A stretch of DNA of 64,000 nucleotides from assembly GCA_963836915.1 (NCBI GenBank), contig CAWILH010000002.1, forward strand, positions 744,001 through 808,000, written 5' to 3'. Both the position numbers and the translations under genes were made by a program. This DNA is from Cryomorpha sp963836915 (GTDB lineage Bacteria > Bacteroidota > Bacteroidia > Flavobacteriales_D > Cryomorphaceae). A model generated the notes under the pieces. It ran no database searches. It was not told the DNA's origin and saw nothing but the letters and a program-made list of their open reading frames with translations. This document shows positions 46,919 to 55,400 of this stretch, one piece after another (position 1 is the first letter of the stretch; each line of letters begins with the position of its first letter).

Positions 46919-48577
46919 TTACTTTTCCCCTTCAGGAAAATATTCTAACGCCTTATCGAGCGCTGCATCCACACCACTGCGCACATCTTCTAAGCTGCGC
47001 TCCACCCAGAAATCTGGCATGAGCACTACCCCATTCTCTGGTTTTGGACGCACCAAATATTCCGTCGCTACCGATCCGCTATACTCGGTATTCTTAAGTT
47101 TAAAAGGCTGAAAAGATGTGGCCCCTGTAGGGTTATTGCCTACACTGGTACCTATTACCCTAGCTATGCCATTATCTTGCAATAGGCAGGTGAGCAGCGC
47201 GGCCGCAGAGCCCGTCCCATAATGCGCCAGAACTACTATGCTTCCGCGAAAAACAGGTCGGTCGGGACTTACATAATATGCTGATCCCGGATCGGTAATC
47301 TTCTCAAAAAGCAGGCTGTCGCTATTAAAGTAGCCGTTGGGAATAAGAATTTCTACTTGCTCGCCGCTGCTTTCGGTTTCTGCTTTCTTGGCCACCATTC
47401 GCTTATACTCCTTCTTATCAAACTGCTCTTGGAAGGCCGAACAAAAAAAACGCTTCTCAAAATCCTTCAAATTACTGCGATCGGTAAGGTGGTACATAAG
47501 CTGCAAACAAAGCAATGAGCTACCGCCAGAATTATTGCGAAGATCAATGACCAGATTGTCTATGCCCGAACGCTCTAAAGAGTCGAATACCAGCTCCAGA
47601 TAATCTGTGAATACCGGACGGTCAAGGTCTATATAACCCCGCAGCTTTTCGGTATTGCCTTTCTTCATCTGTCGCCGCATATACATTCGCGCCAGCGGAA
47701 CGACCCAAGGCTTTAGATACTCCCGCATGGTCTCATACGTATCTATCTGATCGTAACATCTATTGAATTGGAAATACGCAAAATTACTATCAGGATAAAA
47801 ATCCATCGTATAATTATGTGGATTATAACGCGTGACTTTATTTGCCTTAAAGTCATCTTCATCAAGGGCCAAATTGATATCTTCATCCCGCTCTAGCATC
47901 GTTATGAACGCTTCTTTGCCAGAAGCAAAGGAAAGCTTCACGCTATCCATGTTCTCTAGCACTCCCAGTTGCTGCATGATGTCGGGTCTGTTCAAGAATT
48001 TCGCTACCTGATGATCCCGTGCGATAGCGTTTTCAACCGATACGTAACCGCTCAGTATATCAACCACTTCTTTCATGGCTAAACCTGCCATGCCGATCAG
48101 GCGCTGACCGATTAGCTCGGCAGGATAATCAATATTGATATTTTGCAGATACCACTCCCCGCCCATCGGTTGCAGTACGAAAGGAAAGATATTCGATGAT
48201 TTGAGCCCCGATATTGAGACGTGCTGACAATTATACTGCGCCAAAAAATTGCGCGCATAGCCATTAAATACATTTGCGGTAAGCGCCGGGTCTTCACAGA
48301 GCTGAAGCAAACTATCCAACTTTTTCTCTCTGAGCGCTGCAGGAAATAGGATGTCGCCCGCCGGAATCGTCTCTGCGCATAGCTCGTTTAAGTAGAGCAT
48401 ATCCTGCTGAAAATCGTTGGATTCCTTATACAATTTGGTTTTGGCCACATCGGCCTTATAGCGCTTAAAGCCACCTTCCATAACCAAGGTAGAGCATGAA
48501 TTGAGCAGGAGTACGAGTGCCAGAATGCCCGCTTGGCGCAAAAACTGTAGCTCAGTAGAAGGGCTAGATCGTTTCAA
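46919..48577 (-). CDS. S41 family peptidase, lipoprotein
   Basis: C-terminal-processing-type protease of about 552 residues. A lipoprotein signal (LALVLLLNSC) precedes a helical N-terminal part; the peptidase_S41 core is at the C-terminal half: NLVIDLRNNSGGSSLLCLQL, then VVLAHYGTGSAAALLTCLL, where the nucleophile Ser should lie. No clear PDZ. The TTG at 48577 is chosen because it gives a normal-length signal peptide; ATGs at 48649 and 48670 add an unlikely N-terminus and run into the promoter of the divergent SPFH gene. Confidence 0.83.
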   Translation of the reverse strand: MKRSSPSTELQFLRQAGILALVLLLNSCSTLVMEGGFKRYKADVAKTKLYKESNDFQQDMLYLNELCAETIPAGDILFPAALREKKLDSLLQLCEDPALTANVFNGYARNFLAQYNCQHVSISGLKSSNIFPFVLQPMGGEWYLQNINIDYPAELIGQRLIGMAGLAMKEVVDILSGYVSVENAIARDHQVAKFLNRPDIMQQLGVLENMDSVKLSFASGKEAFITMLERDEDINLALDEDDFKANKVTRYNPHNYTMDFYPDSNFAYFQFNRCYDQIDTYETMREYLKPWVVPLARMYMRRQMKKGNTEKLRGYIDLDRPVFTDYLELVFDSLERSGIDNLVIDLRNNSGGSSLLCLQLMYHLTDRSNLKDFEKRFFCSAFQEQFDKKEYKRMVAKKAETESSGEQVEILIPNGYFNSDSLLFEKITDPGSAYYVSPDRPVFRGSIVVLAHYGTGSAAALLTCLLQDNGIARVIGTSVGNNPTGATSFQPFKLKNTEYSGSVATEYLVRPKPENGVVLMPDFWVERSLEDVRSGVDAALDKALEYFPEGEK

Positions 48578-48660
48578 TGGAGTGTTTTCTTTGGTGGAAC
48601 AGGTGTCGAATGTAACTAAAATTGACACGTAAGATTCATCCCCTTCCATCAAGAACACTA

Positions 48661-48691
48661 TTTGAATCAAATGGAATAAATCATATCTTTA
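48661..48691 (+). promoter_or_regulatory. sigma-70 (Bacteroidota type) promoter of the SPFH gene
   Basis: TTTG (48661-48664), exactly 19 bases, then TATCTTTA (48684-48691), a 7-of-8 match to TAnnTTTG. Start codon follows 36 bases later. Best promoter match in the window. Confidence 0.7.
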
Positions 48692-48726
48692 CGATATCAT
48701 ATTAATATCATCTAAAATTATTTACT

Positions 48727-49581
48727 ATGTCAAACGAAAAGATCACAAAACCCGGATCAGGGTATTTAGGCCTGCTCATTTTATTCATTCTTATTATAGG
48801 CTCCATTGCAATCGCAGTCGTATTAAAGCAGCCCGGCTGGTTTGCCTTATTGATCTTGGCTCTTTTTATCATCCCCGGATTTTTCACTGTAAATCCGAAC
48901 GGATCAAAGGTATTGGTGCTGTTTGGCGAATATAAGGGCACTGTAAAGGCCAATGGTTTCTTTTGGACGAATCCTTTTTTTAGCAAACAGCGCATCTCGC
49001 TCCGCGCACGAAATTTTGACAGCGAGCGGCTCAAGGTCAATGATAAGAAAGGCAACCCGATCATGATCAGTGTAATTTTGGTTTGGCGGGTTCAAGACAC
49101 TTACCGAGCTGCCTTTGATGTAGATAATTACGAAAATTTCGTGCGTGTGCAGACCGATGCAGCAGTGCGCAAACTGGCCGGCTCGTATGCCTACGATAAT
49201 TTTGACGACGATCAAAAAGAGCATACCCTCCGCTCTGGCCTGCAGGAAGTAAATGAAGCTTTGGAGCGGGAGCTTGAAGAGCGGCTTGAGATAGCGGGCA
49301 TTCACGTTCACGAAGCCCGCATTGGCTATCTCGCCTACGCTCCCGAGATAGCCAGCGCCATGCTGCGCCGGCAGCAAGCGGAAGCCATTGTAGCCGCCCG
49401 GTTCAAAATAGTGGAAGGTGCCGTAGGTATGGTAGAATTGGCGCTTGAGATGCTTAGCGCAAAAAACGTGGTCGAGCTTGATGAAGATAAGAAAGCTGCT
49501 ATGGTAAGCAATTTGATGGTGGTGCTCTGCGGCGATAAAGACGCCACCCCAGTGGTAAATGCCGGTACGCTACATCAATAA
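48727..49581 (+). CDS. SPFH domain protein (stomatin/prohibitin family)
   Basis: A 284-residue membrane protein: two adjacent hydrophobic helices at about 15-52, then an SPFH domain (VNPNGSKVLVLFGEYKGTVKANGFFW...) and a helical tail with LRRQQAEAIVAARFKIVEGAVGMVE, the oligomerising coiled coil. Members scaffold membrane microdomains. The tail ends before an eight-base gap to a ribbon-helix-helix gene, with which it is regularly paired in this phylum. Confidence 0.93.
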   Translation: MSNEKITKPGSGYLGLLILFILIIGSIAIAVVLKQPGWFALLILALFIIPGFFTVNPNGSKVLVLFGEYKGTVKANGFFWTNPFFSKQRISLRARNFDSERLKVNDKKGNPIMISVILVWRVQDTYRAAFDVDNYENFVRVQTDAAVRKLAGSYAYDNFDDDQKEHTLRSGLQEVNEALERELEERLEIAGIHVHEARIGYLAYAPEIASAMLRRQQAEAIVAARFKIVEGAVGMVELALEMLSAKNVVELDEDKKAAMVSNLMVVLCGDKDATPVVNAGTLHQ

Positions 49582-49589
49582 ACTAAACT

Positions 49590-49769
49590 ATGGCCAAAAA
49601 GAAATCCTTCTTGATCCGTATTGATCCCGACACCTTCGCTGCGCTCGAGAAATGGGCGGCCGATGAATTTCGGAGCACCAATGGGCAGATAGAATGGATC
49701 ATTGCCCAAAGTTTGAACAAGGCACGCCGTACCCCAAAAAATCCAAAGAGTGATGGCCACCACCAATAA
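49590..49769 (+). CDS. Arc-like ribbon-helix-helix protein
   Basis: A 59-residue protein (MAKKKSFLIRIDPDTFAALE ... STNGQIEWIIAQSL) with the beta strand and two helices of the Arc/MetJ fold. The basic strand residues would contact DNA. It starts eight bases after the SPFH stop, so it is cotranscribed. Role unknown: could repress the pair or act as an adaptor. Confidence 0.85.
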   Translation: MAKKKSFLIRIDPDTFAALEKWAADEFRSTNGQIEWIIAQSLNKARRTPKNPKSDGHHQ

Positions 49770-49837
49770 ATCAAATTGTCCCGTCCCTGACAATTCATGA
49801 AAATTGGATGACGTATCTTCACCTCAAATTTGAAATA

Positions 49838-50570
49838 ATGAAAAAACTAACCTTCGTATTCCTATTATCCTTTCCAGCATTGCTTTTTGGGCAGGTAGAT
49901 GACCGGACTGAAAATGGCTGCGATGGCACTGCCAGGAGCGTTTACCAAGTGGGCGATGAAGGCAAGCCGCTGCTCATAGCTTCAGACGGGTTGGATTGCA
50001 GCATCTGCATGAACCACGCTCCCGATGTTAGAAATTTTGCCAATGACAATCAGGGGACGATTGAAGTTTGGGGAGCTATGTCTTATCTTTATTCCAATGC
50101 CATTCCCACCTGCGCCAATGTGGAGCAATGGAACACCGCTTATAATTGGACTACTATTTTCACTTTTGTCGACCTAGACGAATTTTGGCCGCTTCGGGCT
50201 TCCCGACCTATTACGTAATCCATCCCACCACGCATGAAATCGCTTATCAAGGCGCGAATAGAACTACAGCCTTTAGCACGGCGCTCGGATTGGTTACGGT
50301 AACTGGATCGACGATCAAGGATCAGAAACGTTTGATATGAGTATTTACAGCTTAGATGGCAACATTCAAATCGATCAAAAAGAGAGCAAAGCTGGACAGG
50401 CCAAAATTGAAATCATAAATATTGTGGGACAGGAAGTTGCCGCCTTCACCCGGGATTTAGGGCAGGGAAACCATTCGTACACCCTGCCTTTTCAAGCAAC
50501 TACCGGAATTTATATTTTAAGGATTACCCAAAATGGGGTTACCCATGTAAAGAAATTTGTGCATCAATAG
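49838..50570 (+). CDS. thioredoxin-like secreted protein with T9SS sorting domain (two frameshifts)
   Basis: Signal peptide ending LLFGQ (residue 19). The first part is a thioredoxin-like fold (ASDGLDCSICMNHAPDVRNFA, with a CSIC redox motif, then SGFPTYYVI with the cis-Pro). The C-terminal part is a T9SS sorting domain (IEIINIVGQEV ... TGIYILRITQNG). The frame shifts twice: near 50187 (one G missing in TTTTGGCC) and near 50325 (one G or A missing in GATCAGAAACG). Both repairs give an unbroken 244-residue protein. Probably a surface-exported thiol-redox protein. Confidence 0.75.
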
Positions 50571-50725
50571 GTAGGACAAGGCATGCCTTGTACCACCATT
50601 GTGCGCATTGTCCGCTTGCCACATTACGTTGCACCATTGCGCATTCTCCGCCATTCACGAATTGTCCCAAACCATAACACGCCTTTTCCCCAGTGGAATA
50701 CCCAAAAACACAAATCAAAACAACT

Positions 50726-51541
50726 ATGAAACTCATCCCCCTTGCCATTTTAGGTCTTGCCTTGATCGCATGCCAAGCCGAATCCAATAAAATTAAACTC
50801 ACCGCAGAACCAGAAAAATCAGAATTGGCGACATCGGAGCGAATTGCACCAAACTCATTTGTCGGTGCGGCCGAGAAGGCACATCATGTAGTTGGTTTCT
50901 TGGCAAAGGAACATGTTCGTTTCGATATTCAGCTTTTCTTCGGTGGCTCCGAAAGATTGAATGGAACAATCACTATGGCCACCAATTCAACAGGGATCAA
51001 GATTGAGAAAAAAGACGGAAGTTCATTGGTCTTTGATGGCAGCAATAGCTTCCAGACCCCCGATACCATGCCCACTCAAGGTGCGCGGTTCGCACTGTTC
51101 ACCTGGCCCTATTTCTTCGGTATGCCCTATAAGTTGAGCGATCCCGGCACAATATGGAACGATTTTGACGGTTCAGACACTCTGAACAAAGAAGCTTTTG
51201 ATGTGATGAAACTCACCTTTGAAGCAAAGACCGGCGACTCGCCCGATGATTGGTACGTGGTCTATACCGAAAGGGAGAGTCATTTGATACGCTATGCATC
51301 CTACATTGTGACCCTCACTAAAAGCGTGGCCGAAGCAGAGTCAGATCCACATGCGATCGAATACGGCGATTATCAAGTGGCCAATGGCATCCCCGTAGCC
51401 AGAAAATGGAAATTCTGGGGATGGAAAGCCGATTCTGGGCTGGGCGATCAATTGGGCGAAGCAAACATATCCAATGTTTCTTTTCCAGAAGTCTCCGCAG
51501 ATTTCTATCAAAAACCAGCGGGTTCCGCTCTCATTCAATAG
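50726..51541 (+). CDS. DUF6503 family lipoprotein
   Basis: A 271-residue lipoprotein with lipobox LIAC (Cys16). The mature region matches DUF6503 (TWPYFFGMPYKLSDPGTIW and DDWYVVYTERESHLIRY), a beta-rich family possibly related to LolA-like folds. The ATG at 50726 directly precedes the signal peptide. Array C begins 59 bases after its stop. Confidence 0.82.
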   Translation: MKLIPLAILGLALIACQAESNKIKLTAEPEKSELATSERIAPNSFVGAAEKAHHVVGFLAKEHVRFDIQLFFGGSERLNGTITMATNSTGIKIEKKDGSSLVFDGSNSFQTPDTMPTQGARFALFTWPYFFGMPYKLSDPGTIWNDFDGSDTLNKEAFDVMKLTFEAKTGDSPDDWYVVYTERESHLIRYASYIVTLTKSVAEAESDPHAIEYGDYQVANGIPVARKWKFWGWKADSGLGDQLGEANISNVSFPEVSADFYQKPAGSALIQ

Positions 51542-51600
51542 TGCGTAAGAATAGTTTATTTGCTGCGCTAGCAACCTGAAAGCCTGTCTATCCAGCTCCA

Positions 51601-52362
51601 AATCTCGATACAATTTTACAGCTATCAACTGTTTTGCTCTGATACAAAATCTTCATAAGCTGTAAAACCACTCGATTTGACGGACAGGGAATTTTAGGGA
51701 TAGTCAACTTGTAGCTTGTGGCTTGCGACTTGCAGCTTGTGGCTTGCGGCTTGTGACTTGCGGCTTGCGGCTTGTAGCTTTTTCCCGTCTCCGAATCTCG
51801 ATACAATTTTACAGCTATCAACTGTTTTGCTCTGCTACAAAATCTTCATAAGCTGTAAAACCACTCGATTTGACGGACAGGGAATTTTAGGGATAGTCAA
51901 CTTGTAGCTTGTGGCTTGCGACTTGCAGCTTGTGACTTGTAGCTTTTTCCCGTCTCCGAATCTCGATACAATTTTACAGCTATCAACTATTTTGCTCTGC
52001 TACAAATCTTCATAAGCTGTAAAACCACTCGATTTGACGGACAGGGAATTTTAGGGATAGTCAACTTGTAGCTTGTGGCTTGCGACTTGCAGCTTGTGAC
52101 TTGTAGCTTTTTCCCGTCTCCGAATCTCGATACAATTTTACAGCTATCAACTATTTTGCTCTGATACAAAATCTTCATAAGCTGTAAAACCACTCGATTT
52201 GACGGACCGGGAATTTTAGGGATAGTCAACTTGTAGCTTGTGACTTGCGACTTGCAGCTTGCGACTTGCCGCTTGCGACTTGTAGCTTGCGACTTGCGAC
52301 TTGCAGCTTGCGACTTGCAGCTTGCGACTTGCAGCTTGCCGCTTGTGGCTTGAAGCTTAAAG
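51601..52362 (+). repeat. heptamer repeat array C with embedded hairpins
   Basis: Four units beginning at 51601, 51794, 51959 and 52123. Each has AATCTCGATACAA, a conserved 53-54 nt hairpin (51614-51667, 51807-51860, 51972-52024, 52136-52189; arms TTTTACAGCT and AGCTGTAAAA), a constant CCACTCGATTTGACGGACAG segment, GGGAATTTTAGGGATAGTCAA and then CTTGYRR heptamers: 10, 6, 6 and 19. The first three units end with GCTTTTTCCCGTCTCCG. The heptamer and GCTTTTTC junction are shared with arrays A and B 40 kb away. Confidence 0.93.
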
Positions 52363-52373
52363 CCAATTCCAAA

Positions 52374-52421
52374 ACCTAAAAAAAAACCCCCACCCGATAA
52401 ATTCAGGATGGGAGTTTTTCA
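52374..52421 (-). terminator. Rho-independent terminator after the metallophosphatase gene
   Basis: On the minus strand AAAACTCCCATCC pairs with GGGTGGGGGTTTT (two G-U pairs) around a 10-base loop, followed by a long T run. It ends the 5.4 kb gene at 52452. Confidence 0.85.
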
Positions 52422-52451
52422 ACTTAGGCTCCGATCGGGATCGGAAAATTA

Positions 52452-55400
52452 TTATCGCGCGATCATAAACTTCTCGATGATCGTTTCATTCGCATTCGTC
52501 AATCGGTATACATACACTCCGTTTGGAAGCGCTGCCCCATCAAAGTTCAATCGATATTCCTGACCGGCATCTGCTTCCTGATTGAACAGGGTGGCTACAT
52601 TGCGCCCATTCATATCGTAAACTGCGATGGTCGTCCTGCCAGTCTCAACAGTACTAAACACTATATTCGAAACACCTTCTGTCGGGTTTGGGTATGATGC
52701 AAGAACAGAGCCTACTGTGGCCACCCCATCGGTACTAGATGCGGCCCTCGCTCCTTCTAGCTCTTCAATCATACACCCATTTAAGCTTTCGATGCCATCT
52801 AGGTCATAGCCATCATCTGAGATGGAAGTGAGCGGGGTGGTATCAACCACGCGCACTGCGATGATTGACGTAAAACCTTGACCAGCATCGTCGATATCAA
52901 ACAGTGCATCTTCATTCGTCTCGGCAAAACCTACCGAGAAGAAGTTCACACCATCTTGTGATACGAACACCTCAGCAGATTCAGGATAGGTGGCAAAGGT
53001 ATTGTTCCCAAATGTGGTCTCCCTAACCAATAGGTCAGCACCTGGACCATTGATGGCCGAGCCACCGGTGAAGCCAAGTGTGATGCTTCCGCCAAATCCG
53101 AGTGATACAAAGTTGAACGTATTATCGCCTTGTGGAGCACCCACAGCCTGTAGCGGATTAGTGCGCAAAGGATCTACCAAAGGAGTCATATCCTTACGTA
53201 GGCCTGGCGAGTAATCAAGTAGCTCATTCCCTTCGGCGGCATAACAAGGTACGCTATCAGGATTCATAAAAGTGCTGCAACCTGAAGCCAAGTCACCACT
53301 TCGCAATTCGTAAGCTTACTCCATTTAAGGTAAGCGCGTATTCTGTTCCGGGGTCTGACCCATCTATGTTGCGCACCTTCAGGCTCGTACCGCCATCATT
53401 AGAAACCAAAACTTGGTTTCCGGCAGCATTGATCATCATACCGGTCACTGCGTTGGGTAGGTTAACATCTGACACCAAAACTTGGCTGGGAATCAATGAA
53501 AACAAGCTTTGACCCGTGCGGCTGGCAAGGTATAGCTGACCATCATTTCCAAATTCAAGGTCGCCACCTTCTACGGCTATATTGTTGGCGAATGTTGTGA
53601 CAGCGTTTCCATTCATCACGTCGATCGCGTAAATCCTGTTCTGGCTTTGGCTTCCTACCAGCAGCTTACCATCTGCGTTAAAGACAGCGGTAGTAATCTG
53701 CGGGAGGTCTGCGCCGAGGTCTACGAGTCCGCTATACGCGGGGCTCTCCACATGTGGGTTGATCGTGCGGAAACCATTGAAATCCCGGGTTACGGCGTAG
53801 ATCAGATTGTCTAACTCATTATAAGCGATATGCACTTCTTCAGGGCTGGTAGCGATGTATTCCATCTCCGCCGCACCTTCGGTAAGCGTCACTTTGTATA
53901 GGTCAGAGCTTCCGCCAATGGCATTATCGGCCATATAGTACACGAAATTTTCGCAAAGTTCTGGCTCATCCATTCCACCCAGGCTTATCACGGTGATGGT
54001 TCCACTCACTTCGTTAGAAACCAAGAGGATGTTTTCTCCATTCGGACTGTCGGCAGCCGGCACGAAGATGATTCCTTCTGGAGCAAGATCGCCCAGTTCG
54101 CCGTCTTCATCGTCTCTATTGTTTAGGTATTGAACGAAAGTGGGAGCAGCAGGATCGCTCACATCAAAGGCCATCACACCACCCATACGCTCTAGGATTA
54201 CGAAGGCATAGGTCTTTCCATCTATTACCCCTGTGGTAACTCCTTCTGGCTCGGGGCCTTTGTTATCGCTGCGTGTAAGCAGTTCGAGCTCATCATCATT
54301 TGAGTTGAAAAACTGTCCCCAAACAGGGTCGCTTGCAACTGCACATTCTATGGCATCGCCGCTATCATATACGGGAGTGCCTGTTGCAGCATTCCAAATG
54401 GTAAATGACCTACCGCCGAAACCAAAGAGCATTTCGTACAGGCCATCTTCATTCATATCGCCATTTTGCGTAGTCACAGTATAGCGACCCAATAGCTCAT
54501 CGCGCTGGAGTATATCTGCGAATGGGAAGGCGGCAGGATCAAGATCGAGATCTTTTACACGCTCTTCTTCTTCAAATCCATCGTATTCCCTGGCATCGCC
54601 TTCATTGGCAGTGATCAGATATTCTACTCCGGCAATATTAAAGGTTGCAATCGCATCGGGCATATACATTCCTTTTACATTGTTCCAGTTTGATAGGAAG
54701 ATATTGTCGCTGCGATCAGAAAGGTCAATCTGATTTCCGAGAAGGGAGTGATCTTTAAACCCTAGAGGCACCACAGCGGTTACAGTGGCCGTAGCAATAT
54801 CGACTACTGCCACTGCATTGTTCTCCTGCAAACTCACGTAAGCGGTGGTATTATCAGAAGAGATTGTGATATACTCTGGCTCTAAATCCTGTGCTACAGA
54901 AGCTCCAGGGCCGAATATTCTTACGCCTTGTGCGCGAAGTGCGTCGGCCTGATCATTAAAAGATTCAAATCCGGCTTCGGTTACATCTGCATCTGTGATG
55001 GCAGCGACGCCGGCAGTAAGGTCGATAATGCTGATGCTCCCTACGGGATCAAGATCATAATCGTCATTTGGCTCGCCTTCATTTGCGGTAAGCACCTTGG
55101 TACCATCGTTATTAAACACTACCATGTCTGGCAAGAAACCAACGGTCACGCTATTCAATTCATTGCCATCGATATCAAGGAAAAGTACGCTTCCATTTTC
55201 ACCAGTCTCTTCGGCTTCTACGGCTACGGCGACCAGTCCATTATACACATCCACAGAGTTGATGTTTCCTCCGAAAGGTGCAATCTCAATAGTGGCTATG
55301 ATATTGGTAACGGAAAGGTCTGACAAATCATAAATAAAGAGCTGATTATCTTCTGCATTGGTAGTGAACAGTCGCTGGCTGGCAGCATCGTACGCAGATA

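Noticed and set aside
51588..52229. Minus-strand frames through array C (77 and 80 residues)
   Set aside because: They read the repeat units and hairpins; the peptides repeat themselves and match no protein-like pattern.
53293..53306. Two separate overlapping genes at 52452-53306 and 53293-57888
   Set aside because: The downstream frame starts with TTG, has no signal peptide, and carries the T9SS tail that the upstream protein lacks; one base joins them.
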